From NCBI GenBank assembly GCA_028622995.1, contig JAJQJQ010000005.1, forward strand, positions 7,502,001 through 7,566,000: a DNA stretch of 64,000 bases, written 5' to 3'. How positions within the stretch are numbered: position 1 is the stretch's first letter; every line of letters begins with the position of its first letter. The position numbers and the translations under genes are program-made. Shown one piece after another: positions 46,563 to 58,781 of the stretch. The notes beneath the pieces were generated by a model that had not been told where the DNA came from, did no database searches, and was given only the letters and a program-made list of their open reading frames with translations. This DNA comes from Panagrolaimus kolymaensis. Its lineage: Eukaryota; Nematoda; Chromadorea; Rhabditida; Panagrolaimidae.

Positions 46563-49500
46563 TTAGTAAAATGTTGTGTTCATACTATTATAAAGAATCA
46601 AAAGTTTTTGTATGTGAATAGGTAAACAGGATTTTCTTTGACCGGTAATAATATCAACATTTAACCATGAAAGTTCATTGTATGTTTGTAAAATGTATCT
46701 AAAAATGCAAATTTACGTTTATCATTCTTGAGATGATGCATTTTATAAGCTTACGTTAAAACTTCTTCAGTTTTGTTTGATTCCAATGGATGATTTTCAG
46801 TCATAGCTAACATCATTTCATCACTTTGCTGAACGTGCGGGACAGAAATATGTAAAGCTGATCTCAAATGTACTGGAGTTTCATTTTTAGCATTTGGACA
46901 TTGAGACCAAAACCAATCGGGAACATCTAAAGCAGGGGCAGTAGAAATCAAAAATCCCATAGCTATGGGTTGATTAGGAATTGTCGATGTTGCCGAAGTA
47001 AATTCACCCAATTCATTCATATCAATATCGACTTCAACATCCAGTGTGTCATTAACATCACCACCGGCATTAAAGAAAAAGTCGTCTTCTTTATCTTCAA
47101 TCATTCCAGCATCAGGGTCATTCTAAATGATAACGAGGTTGTTTTGAGTTTGGTTATAAAATTGGAAAGACTTACAGATATGGTAGGACTAGTTGGGAAT
47201 ACCATAATATGAGTTATTGAATAATCATTTGGCAATATTTTGCTGCCTTTAATTTTTGGATCAACTAATAATTCGGTAAAAACTTTGAAATAAACATCCG
47301 CTTCCGTACTGATTAAACAAGCGGCAATTAAAGCTGGAGTTTCAAGAAATCCAGGATTGAGAGCGCAAGTTTTACACGAAGTTGAATTAGTTAAAATTGA
47401 AGCTTTATCTGTCACGGGTGTTTGAAGTTCCTTATCTTTTCCTTTTAACATCGAATTATAAGATTGCAAATTTTTCTTTGAAAGTATTGTGCTCCATGCT
47501 TTAAACTCTCCATGACCAATTTTTCCAAATCTTCCAATAACTAATCTCCAATTTTTTGTATCCAAAGACATTACACCTTGAATGTAAGCCCAAAGCCTTT
47601 GAATGGCATCAACGACGAGGGAAACTCCCGATGGTGGAGTTTTCGATGGAGGAGTATTTTTTGTTGTAGTTCGACGTGAAATTGAAATAACTTTTGTATC
47701 ATTTAATTCTCCTCGATCATCAGTGACTGATACAATTACGAAATCATCTTTGACAAGGCAATAAGTAACAAAAAGAACTTTTTCATCTGGATTTTTAAGT
47801 TTTAATTTTCCATTATTTATTTCATAATTTGATGTTTTTGGTGCCAAAATAAATGGAGCCGTTGGAATTCGATATGTTGATGAAGGAGATTGAGTAAGAT
47901 TATCCAAAATATCCGTGGCTTGTGAAAATGGACCAAACCGAGTCATGGATTTTGAAAGAACATCTCTCATGCATTCAACATGAAGTTGACGAGGCTGGGA
48001 ATAAACTGTAAATGCAAGCTTCCTTAATGCATTAATCGAAGCCAATGGATCGTTAACCGTTGATTGATTAAGAGGATGAAAATATTCTTGAAGGGGATCA
48101 TTTGAAAATGAAGCATAATCAAAAATTGTTCGAATATCAATAAGTTCAACTTGAACTCGAGGCTTTTCAGAAAGATTTAAAGTTGAAAGAATATTATTAA
48201 AAGATTTGAGTAATTTCACTGTGACTAATTTCGAAAAATATTCTTGAGCATTGGCTGATCCAAAAAAGAATGGATTTACAATATAAATAACGAGAACATG
48301 AGGCAATGAGAGAGTGTCTTCATCGTTCATCATTAACTCATCCACGCCATTTGAAATTGAAATAGATGCCATTGGATCATCTGAATAAGAAGCGCTAACT
48401 GAATTTGAGCTTTGATCGGGTGTTCTTGGATTAATATTATTGCTATCAAACATTCCCATATTTGGCAAAGGTGAATTATTACTTTGTGATTGCTGTTGTT
48501 GCTGTTGATGATGGTTAAACATGGGTGAATCAAATGGTGGATCATTTGGTGGCATTGGAGATGAAGTAGCATTTAATGGAGTAGCTTGTGGGGGTGGAGG
48601 CGGCATAGATGTGGCATCCGTTGGAACAGCTGATGAATGATGATCCGCATAAAAATCTCGATATACAGCTTCCAAAAATGTTCGCTTATCAAAGCATTCA
48701 ATTTCACCAAAAATTCTAGCTATTATTTGTAAATATTGATTTACAAAATAATCAAGTTTTTGAACTAAAGATTTTTGATCATTGGAGTTATTGAAATTTT
48801 GAAGCGGAATTTTTATTAATCCATTATTCAAAGCCAAACTTGTATCTTTCCCTTTTGGTGGCAAAGGCAAATGTCGACCAAGCCGATTCTTTTCATAAAC
48901 ATTTGAAAGATCTTCCAAAAATATTCTGCATTTTTCTGTGATTAATGAATTTTCAGAATATGTTTTTGTTTTTTCTGTGTTTAAAGAATGTTCAGGAATG
49001 ATAGCTAAATAAAGAATATTTTTCGGCCATGAATATGGCGCAAGTCCAACTCGATCCCACGCCCAAATTGAAGTTGGAGTTGTGAGAATTAAATCTTTTT
49101 CAGATCCCACAACAATATTTGGAATTGGTTCAGGATTGTGAGCTGTATCCTCTTCATTTTCAGCCACTTGAATTTTATACATTTTTGTTGCTTTTCGATG
49201 CAATGCTTTCCATGTTAATGGACCTTCAACGATATTATTAGCAGATGTGACTCCAGCGCGAACTCGTTGAGCGGTCTCTTCAAGGATATTTACAACCTTT
49301 GTCATAAATCCAGCATATTCCAATTCATTTGGTGGTGGAGTTTTTTCTGCCAATTGTACAGCCCATGGATGAATTAGCGAAGTTAATTCACCTCGACTTG
49401 ACCGTGAACTCCTTTCATTTAAAAGAGAGGGGTTTATAAGAGATGCATCAATCACAGATGAAACAATAAAATCAAGTTCACCTTGATCAATTCCATTAAC

Positions 49501-52500
49501 AATGTATTCTTTTTTGGGTGAAACAAGTCGATCAAAGTCTTCTGTTCCATTTATTGAAGGACATTCACCAATATAATATCCACTTCGAATGTATGCAGAT
49601 AAATCATGTCCAAGTAAATACCATCGAAAAACATCAATAAATTTCCAATCATTTGATTTTAATGGATTAAACCATCGCAATTCTGGCTTTTCAGTTTCGA
49701 CAATCACAGCTGCGCCTGTTGCTTCACGAATGTCATCACCAAAGAGATTACTATTAGCTTCACAAAGGTATCGATGCCTTACAGCGCTAAAAGCGCAAAA
49801 ACATTCAACTCCTTGTTTCATAAAAAATGCACTAAATCGATTTTGACTTGGATATGATGTTTCATTTTCATTTGCTTGGTATTGAACTTGATCTGCGACC
49901 ATAACATCCGCGGGAACTCTAATATAAATTCCGTATTCATTTGTTCGAATGCTTTCAGTGCAAGAACATAATGGACATGAATCATATAAAGCATCATAAT
50001 GAATATCAAAGGATGAATCTCTCAATAATGCAACAATAAAAAATCCATTAATTTTTTGAATTTTTTCAAACATTTGTTGTCCTGAAGTTTCATTTTGAGT
50101 TGAAATGGGTTCAAATGGATTCATTAAAAGATTATTATTTGGAGGAGGCAACATTTGATTTTGTTGATTATTTGCATATCCATTTGGCATTAAAGCATTA
50201 TATGGTGGAGGAGGAGGCATAATTCCTTTATTCATTTGTGGTGAAGTTCCATAATTACTCATTGGTGTCATCATTGAATTTGGTGTTGATGTCAAAGGCG
50301 GCCCCATGGGCGGGAAATTATTCATTCCCATTCCTCCATTATCAATCATTTGGACTGATCCTCCCGTATTTGATCCACACACAGTTAAAGTGTTTGAATT
50401 AGGTTGCATATAACGTGGTGTTGACATTGGTGATGGAGTTTGTGGAATGCTACTATTAAACATGGGATTCATTCCATTCATTTGAGGAGAATTACTCATA
50501 AAACTATGCTGCCTTGAAGAGGCAAACATGGCATTTCGAGATGATGGCTGTTGAGGATGATGCATATAATCTTGCCGTTGTTGCATTTGTTGTTGCTGAT
50601 GTTGATATTGGTGTTGCTGTTGTTGTTGACCTCTCACAATTCCATTTTTAATGATATATTCTTGTTTTTCAGCTTTTTGTAAATCAAGAAGTTCAACAAC
50701 TCGATCTTTAACACTTGTCTTTTTAACATAACTTGGTCCTTGTGCAATACTTTCCCGTTCATTTCTATTATCAATGACTTCAAACATATGTGGTGGAATG
50801 GCGACATTATCCTCAAAAATATTTCCATAGAATTCTTTGCATTGAATCATTGGAGTACAACCTTCAATGGTATAAATTCTTGGATCGGGTATTAAATAAT
50901 GAAGGTCATAACACATCGATAACTAAAATATTATAATTTCATTGAACTTATTAATAAAAATGTGAAACTTACGAAAGGATGACTTCGATCATAAATACTT
51001 TCTTTAATTTCGGACATAACTGCTTCAGAAAATATTTCAATTTGTTCCTCGGGTGAAGGTGCAAAAGTTTTATCTAATTCTTCAATTTCTATTTCATGCC
51101 TTTTGCGATTTTCGTCATTCAATGGAAATGGATTATGTTTTTGATAAAGTGAAAGAGCTCGCCGTCTTTCTTCTGCAACTTCCTCATTTTCATCGGTGGT
51201 TGAGCTTAATGCTTGCTTCTAAAATAATTTTATTATTTTTTAAGAAAAAAGGTTTATTAATTCATACCAATCTTTCATCAAGCGATTGACTAATATTTGA
51301 TTGATCAAATAATTTAGCAGGATCTGATTCAAAAGTTTGTGTATTATTATCAACCTCCATTGCGTTAATATTTTGTATCATTGGATCGTCGTCATCCAAT
51401 GAAATTGATGGCTCAAGTGGAAATGTTTCATTAGGAGAAAATAAATCGCTTAATGTTTCTGGAATAAATGATGGCTCGGGTGAAGTTCGTGTTATCATTG
51501 GGTTGGGAATTCTCTCAATTGAAGTTTCATATTTTTCCATTTCATTCCTTTCTTGTTCATCCATCGATGTTGCTGCTTCAGGCGGTGGCGGTAAATTTTG
51601 ATTTTCACTTTCATTGTTGATGTTAGACTGCGCTGAATTATAAAAACCTGGTGGTGTAGGAGGAAAATCACCAGCTTCAAAAAAATCATCCGATGTTTGG
51701 GGTATGCCCATTCTAGCAACATCAATTTCATGTGGTCGCATTCGTTCAATCTTTCTTCGTTTATGCTCAAAATCAAACATATTTGCATTTACACCCATAT
51801 TCGGCCTTTTTCCTCGATACCATCCATAATAAGCATCCCCGGAAGGTGGTTCTTCATCTCGAGAATCTTGAATATTTATTTCTTGTACGCTTGCTGGTCC
51901 AGCTGAACCACTTTCACTTTCAGATGTATCGAGTAAAGTTCGAAGGATGGAAGATTTTTCCATTTCTCCTGGTGTTGGTTCAATTGGAGATGCAACAGCT
52001 TCTCGAACAGAAGGATCAAGGCCAATAGGTTTTTCTCTTCTTTGATACGAATGTTCCATTTCCATTGTATTTTCAGAATCACTAAAATCTTTTTTTATGA
52101 TTTTTATGTTCACAAAAAAATAAATTTACCTGCGAGAATATTCTGGTGTTACACAATCGATGGGTGTATATGGTGATAAAGGCCGTTGGGGAGCATCCGT
52201 TACATCCAATTCAATGTCATTTTGAAGCACTGGTAATATATTGTAAATATCATCTGCTTGAGCTGTAGTATAATCCCCGCCACTTCCATTACCATGTAAA
52301 CTTTGATTTATTGGATATTCAATTGGTCCTGTTGCGTGTGCCCATGATACAGTTGGGTTAGGATCATTTCTCTTTGCTTCCTCAACTTCTGCTTCGATTT
52401 TTGGAGACTTTGGTCGTTCTTTTTGATAATCAATTTGGTGCAAATGTTGAAGATATTGTGGCTGGGTATATCGTAACCTTTGTGGATGCCTTAAATGTCT

Positions 52501-54018
52501 CAAATCTCCTGATGTTGAATGAACTGATTCAATTGAAGTTGGAGGTACAGAAGGAGGTTCAGAAATTTTAGTTTGTACACTATGAGGCGTGGTTGGGTTT
52601 AAATATGTTGTAGTTTCTATCGATGGAAGGCTCTCAATTTGAACTAAAAAAAATCAAGAAATTAGTTTTTTAATATGTATTTTTAAACATACTTTCAGGA
52701 TTACAACTTTTACATGCGCATAATTCTTTTTGCGTGCAATCCATAAATGTTGCTCTTTCACTTTCTGGAGGAGGTATTAAAGCATCTTCAAATAATCTTT
52801 GAGCTACACGACAACCAGCAAATAATGTGCTTGGTGAAGACATTGGACCTTCAATGAAATCAATATCACTTGATTCATCATTTTCAAAATCTTCCATCAC
52901 ATCGTAATCAAAATCTTTTAAATCATCGATGCAAATTGCCATTAATGATGTGGGCCAATAAGTTGAAATTCCATCGATTTCAACAACTAACAATTTTGGT
53001 AAATCCGTTGAAGTTGCGGGTAATTCTGAATAACCAACAGAAAATAAAAAATCATTATAATATCTATTTAATATTTCTTTCAACTGCTTTTTACTTTCAT
53101 CCGGAGTTGAATAAAGGGCTCCAAAACTACTTAAAAGATTTTGTTTTTCTTCTGGAGGCTTTTCAACTTCAGTTTCAGGTGGATCAGGATTATCCAAATC
53201 AAAATGGGATTGTTCGGGAAGAAGATACCCAACTAAACCCCATGGAGCAAGAATAACTTTTTGACGAATTTTTTGTAATAAATGTCTTCGAGTTATTGCA
53301 AGTAAAGTGGGTTGACGTTGAAATTTAGATGAAATACAAATTTGATTTCCAACTGTTATAAAATTTAGTTGAAATGCTAACATATATCTGCAAAAAATAG
53401 TTGGATAAATGTAAAATAACAAAAAGTAAAGCTTACTTGGGTAAAATAGATTTTCGCGTGGTTATTAATTCATTTAAAGGTTGACCAAACCATCGACCAA
53501 ATCGTATATAATTTTTTGCCACACAACCCATTTCAATTTTTCGATGTAATGCATCATAAAGTAATATTCTAATTTTATAATCTAATCCATTATTAGTAAA
53601 TGATCCAGTTGCATTTGGATCTTGTTCGAGGCCATATTTATTTATAAATTCTTTTATTATTTCTGGTTCAGTATTATCATACCAAAATATCCATAATTCT
53701 TTAGCTTCTTTACCATTTATTGCAGGAGATCTTGGATTAAATTTACCATTTATAAATGTTTGTGTTGGACCCGGTTTTCTTCTCCAAAATGAATATAATT
53801 TTAAATTTTGACATTCATTATATGCCTTTAATATTGGGCAATCATTTACATTTTCAACGGGTTTAGATGATGTTAAACATGTCCAACTAATATTATTAAA
53901 TTCAGTCTAAAATTTAAAATGTTAATCACGTGATTTAATAGTTCTATGTAAAGATACTTACCCAACTAACAACATTAGTTTGACAATCTTCGAGTGAACT
54001 ACTAGGATATGAGACCAT
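46563..54018 (-). CDS. let-19: Mediator kinase-module subunit MED13
   Basis: Nine exons (54018-53962, 53906-53437, 53387-52693, 52643-52130, 52081-51268, 51218-50973, 50922-47176, 47122-46755, 46698-46563) give 2,348 aa. The N-terminal Med13_N domain is recognisable (TEFNNISWTCLTSS, KYMLAFQLNFITVGNQICIS, LAPWGLVGYLLP). A long disordered, acidic centre follows, with a Gln/His-rich tract and Met/Pro/Asn-rich low complexity encoded at about 50150-50650. The C-terminal MID-PIWI-like half contains VLVIYIVNPFFFG, NDYSITHIMVFPTSPT and DVPDWFWSQCPNAKNETPVHLRSALH, all typical of MED13. MED13 links the CDK8-cyclin C-MED12 kinase to core Mediator; C. elegans let-19 acts in Wnt-dependent asymmetric division and cell fate. 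One 3.7-kb exon carries most of the protein. Its start is 1.5 kb from the divergent LET-268 gene. Confidence 0.95.
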
Positions 54019-55519
54019 AATCAAATAATTTTATTTAAACCAAGCTCCTTAGAGCTGGTAAAAAATTTATAATAAACAAATCAATAATTGTTAATTAAAT
54101 GTTATTAATAAATGACACAATAACAAAAAAATAACCCTACAAAAAAAGTTTTGTTTAAAACTGTTGATTGATTTGAAATTCGAGAATATAAAGAAATTAA
54201 ACGGAAGTTGGTAGGTTTAAAACATAATGAAAAAAGAAACCGATCGTTAATTTGAAACGAGAAAAAAAACTTTATTTTATAAATTGGTATCACGTTTAAA
54301 AGGCAAAAAGAAAAGGAAAAGAAAGAAGAGCATGTCTTTATTTAATTCGGCGAAAACAATCAATAAGAATCTTTTTATTTTTTCTTTTCTTCTTTTTTCG
54401 TTCTCTTAAATGCCAGGTTTTTGGCGCTAGTTATAAAAAAAAGCACAAACTATCATTCGGTCACATTGGCGTTAATATCACAATACGCCAGTATTTATAA
54501 TAACTTTCTTTATGTTATATTTATGGATAACAAACATTAAGAGCAGCCAAGAAAAGCAACCAAATAAATTGATGGATGGAAGCAAAAGAAAAAAAAGGAA
54601 GAAGAAACAGTATGAAGAAAAACCGCGATATTTAAAGCTCAAAAATTTTTTGTTATTTTTTTGTTGTAAAAAAGGCTTTATGTTTATGCTTCATTAAATT
54701 TATAAATATCTTTGCATGTCTAAGATTTAAAATACGCAGAAAAAAAAGAGGTAGGTTGTTGTTGCTATGGAATGTTTTATTTTAACTTTTTTAACTATAA
54801 AATTTTCAATTCTTTTACTTCATTTTTTATTGTTTGTGTTTTGTGATTTCTGAATTTAAAAAAAAGTTATTGTCGCTATTACAATATTTTTGCCCATTAA
54901 AACTTGAATTTTAAACTTCTTGATGCAATGCATTTTTGATTGATTTTAAATTTTTCCATGCCATTAAAGCTTACATTATTATTTATTCAAGGTTTTCCGT
55001 GCAAAGATAGAAATCTGCAGCCAATGAAAAAAGGAAAGAAAAATGTGTAACTTTTTTCGTGCCATAAACAAAAAAGGTTAAAGCAAGAAAAAAATGCTTA
55101 ATGTTGAAGAAAACGTTGAAGCATTAAAAAAAAGTGATTTTTGAACGAAAAAAAAAATAATTGAGTGGACGGCTGCTGCAGTTGCTACTTGTTATTGCCG
55201 ATGCTGCAGGCGGAGGAGTGTCTGCCATAAAGAAGAACGATCAGGCCAAGAACAAACTCGAGCGCAAAAAAAAAACGAAACAAATCTTCTTTTTTTTTTC
55301 TTCCTTCTTCTTAGGTCAGGAAGAATAAGACGAAAAAAACTAGCCAGCGCCGTCCATTGAGAAAAAAAAATTTATTCCGGTTTATTTTTTTATTATTCTG
55401 CTTGCCGTTTTGCCTCCTATCTGCGGTGGCTTTCCAAATTGTGAAAAAGACGATTTTTTCTAGAACCATAGATTATCTATTTATTTTTCTTCTTATTCAA
55501 AGATTGTTTTTTACAGGCA
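54019..55519. other. 1.5 kb divergent promoter region, MED13 and LET-268
   Basis: AT-rich with poly-A runs; GC-richer at 55160-55265 (GGACGGCTGCTGCAG, GCTGCAGGCGGAGGAG) about 300 nt upstream of LET-268. Small plus-strand frames at 54512-54697 and 55357-55584 are Lys- or Leu/Phe-rich, the second running into the LET-268 first exon in another frame; neither is called. Confidence 0.45.
55507..55516 (+). promoter_or_regulatory. Probable trans-splice acceptor of LET-268
   Basis: TTTTTTACAG ends three nucleotides before the ATG at 55520. No matching upstream donor with a coding exon is apparent, so a spliced leader is the simplest explanation. The same arrangement occurs before MTCU-2, the DDT-PHD gene and GHITM in this window. 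Confidence 0.5.
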
Positions 55520-58336
55520 ATGAACCAACAACTCCTTTTTATTTTGCTTTGCTCATTATTGAGCATCACCGCTTTAGGGGTTGATCCAACACTCTATCTT
55601 GTATCGGTTGCAACTCAAAGAACTGATGGTTTGATAAGACTTGAAAAAACCGCCAAAGCTTATGGTCATGACCTTCACATTCTTGGAATGGGTGAAAAAT
55701 GGCAAGGTGGAAGCATGAAAGGATTGGTAATAGGAGGAGGAGTTGTTCGAAATAAAATTTAACTTTGAGCGTTATTTTAGGGAGGAGGACAAAAAGTTCG
55801 ATTACTTCGAGAACATTTAACTGATGAAAATCTCTCAGAAAATACAATAGTCCTTTTTGTCGATGCGTAAGTTTTTTTTTCTCAAAGCAGCAAGCGAACG
55901 ACTTTGCTAGATGAGTTTACAAAAAATTAGCCCACCCATTTCAGTTATGATGTCATCATCACTGCAACTCCTGAAACAATTTTGCGTCGATTTTTAAGAG
56001 AATTCTCAGATGCCAGAATTCTTTTTGGTGCAGAACCTTATTGTTGGCCCGATCAAACTCTTGCACCCAAATATCCTTTAGTTGTTTTCGGTGAACGCTT
56101 CCTTAATTCGGGTCTCTTTATGGGTTATGTTCCTGAAATAATGAAACTTTTGGAATTTGGTTCTGAGATTCGCGACTATGATGATGACCAACTTTTTTAC
56201 ACCAAAATTTTCCTTGATGAAAAAAAGAGAGAAGAACTTAAAATTAGTTTGGATCCTCTTTCCCTCATTTTCCAAAATCTCAATGGCGCACTTTCAAGTG
56301 TAAATATGGAATACGATGGTGATGGATTTGCACAAATTTACAATCATGATTACAACACCCATCCAGCAATTATTCATGGAAATGGTCCAAGTAAAATTAC
56401 ACTTAATCATTTAGAAAATTACATTGCTGGCGCTTATAATAAAGATCAAGGATGTATAAGGTGTGCAGGATTTGAGGCAAGTTACATACATAAAATATAA
56501 AAATGAATGATACAGTAAATGAGGGCTTCTAATATAAAAGTTTTTCGAATTTTCATTTGAAGTTAAGCTTTACCATATCGCTTTTCCTGGTGCTAGAATA
56601 ACATTGGGATTCATTTTTGTTTATTTATCCAAATTATTATTTTTATTTTTTTAGCTTCAAAACAAACTTTCAACTTATCCAATGATTACCCTCGCAATTA
56701 TTATTGCCAAACCAATTCCATTTGTTGAAGAATTCCTTGAAACTTTAAAAGCTTTTGATTACCCAAAAGATAAAATTGATCTTTTTATTTATGTGAATCA
56801 AAAAAGAACTGTGCCTTTAATTGAGAATTTTATTAAAATTAATGGAAAATCATATCGTTCTGTAATTTTTAAAGGATCCGACTCTGGAATTTGTGAATAC
56901 ACAGCAAGAAATGAAGCTTTGTAAGTTATTAATAAATAATGAAGTCGTGTTTGAAAATATAAGAAGATATTTTTCAGCCAATTTGCCCTTGATCAAAAAT
57001 CAGAATTTATTTTTGCTTTGGATGCTGATGTTCATCTTGAACCCCACGCCATTGATCACCTCATTCAAAGAGCAAATGGATACGATTTGTAAGCTTTTGA
57101 TGTCGAAATCTAAAATATTAAAAAATTGTCACAACAATTTTCTTTCGATCAAAGTTTAAGATAAAATTAATTCTAGAAAAATTCTAACACCTATGGTAGC
57201 AATCAAAGGTAAAATGTTCACAAATTTTTGGGGTGCAGTTTCATCCAACGGTTATTATGAACGTTCAACGGATTATTTGGATATTGTTGAAGGAGAGTTG
57301 AAAGGATATTGGAATGTTCCATTTATTTCTGGTGCCATTTTAATTTCGGGTGAAAAACTTCAATATTCTATTGAAGCATACAATTACGAGCGTAAACTTG
57401 ATGCAGATATGAGTTTTGCAAAATTTTGCAGAGATTATGTAAGCCCAACATACTCAAAGTTATTTTACTTATGCGCAAATTTTAGGGTCATTTTATGTAC
57501 GTGGAGAATCAAGAGTATTACGGGCAGATGCTTGCAAGTGAACAATTTGCAAGTTTACCCCAAGATTATATCCATGCAGAAGTTTATGATTATCCCGCAA
57601 ATAAAGAATTATGGGAAAAAGTGAGCTTTTTATATTTTATTTGAGCGTTGAAATTTTGATTTTCCAGCGTTACATCCACCCCGAATATTTCCATTACATC
57701 CAAACCGGCGTTGAAGTTCCCCAACCTTGCTCGGATGTTTATGATTTTCCATTTTTGAGTGAAAGAATGTCAAAAGAAGTTATCGAAATTATGGAACATT
57801 TTGGTACATGGTCAGATGGAACAAATTTAGATCGAAGATTGGAAGGCGGATATGAGAATGTTCCAACGCGGGATATTCATATGAATCAAGTTGGATTTGA
57901 CCGACAATGGTTGCAAATAATGGATGATTATGTTGCACCAATGCAAGAAAAAGTTTTTACTGGTTATTATCAAAGAGTAAGAATTATTTTTAGGCTAATA
58001 AAATAAAAGACAAGAATAAAAAAAGCGGATAAAAATATTATTCCTTTTTAGCCAGTCAAATCTAACATGATGTTTGTTGTTCGATATCGCCCAGATGAAC
58101 AAGCTTCACTTCGTCCACATCATGATGCTTCAACTTATAGCATTGATATCGCTCTAAATAAAAGAGATGTTGATTATGAAGGCGGTGGAGTTAGGTATAT
58201 TAGATATAATTGTACCGTACCCGCGGATGAAGTTGGATGGTCTATGCTTTTCCCTGGTCGACTTACTCATCTCCATGAAGGCCTTCTAACAACTAATGGA
58301 ACTCGATATATTCTTGTTTCATTTATTAATCCTTGA
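55520..58336 (+). CDS. let-268: Procollagen lysyl hydroxylase / glycosyltransferase (PLOD)
   Basis: Ten exons (55520-55726, 55781-55866, 55945-56476, 56655-56920, 56978-57088, 57177-57438, 57486-57620, 57668-57976, 58052-58336) give 730 aa; the third exon ends at an AG|GCAAGT donor, so the intron 56477-56654 is of the GC-AG class, the only choice that keeps frame. Signal peptide 1-20. The N-terminal GT domain includes [23 protein letters not shown] (metal-binding Asp) and [10 protein letters not shown]; the middle GT-like domain follows [11 protein letters not shown] and [10 protein letters not shown]. The C-terminal Fe(II)/2-oxoglutarate dioxygenase domain has RPHHDAST (H-x-D near 659-661), LTHLHEG (His near 711) and the 2-oxoglutarate Arg in GTRYILVSF. 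The ER enzyme hydroxylates and glucosylates collagen lysines, and is needed for type IV collagen secretion in C. elegans. (Nine exon intervals are listed.) All catalytic residues are intact. Confidence 0.95.
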
Positions 58337-58781
58337 AATTAAAATTTATGGAGATTTTTTATACTAAAATTGATAATTCTCACATCCATAAAAAACGTTG
58401 TTTCATTTTATCGTTGGGCAAATTGTATCTCAATGCAAATGTGCTCTATCAATCAAAAATTTTATAGCTTTTGTTTTTTTTTTCATCATCAATTTACATT
58501 TAGTTTTGTGCCTTAAATTAAATTATTTATATGCTTTAAATATTTGTTTTAAAACCAATCAGCTCTGCCAATGTACTTCTTGTCATAATTTCTTGCCATT
58601 TTTGTGTAAATATTTCTTGCCACTTTGTTATTTGTGCGATTAAGTAATTTATAAAATTTTGTTAGCTTTTTTCTCAATGAATTTTAACTTTTTGTTGTCA
58701 TTGATATTATAATTTATAAACGTGTTATTTCAAAAGGATACATAAAGACTGTTTTAACATTTACATTGTCCATTTTAGGTA
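58337..58781. other. Intercistronic spacer LET-268 to MTCU-2
   Basis: 445 nt, T-rich; an apparent 81-codon frame at 58398-58643 has no homology. It ends with CATTTTAG three nucleotides before the MTCU-2 ATG (AG at 58777-58778), which may be a trans-splice site. The two genes could be an operon, though the spacer is longer than the ~100 nt usual in C. elegans operons. Confidence 0.45.

Noticed and set aside
48333..48572. His/Ile/Gln-rich open frame on the minus strand
   Set aside because: Out-of-frame shadow of the MED13 low-complexity region.
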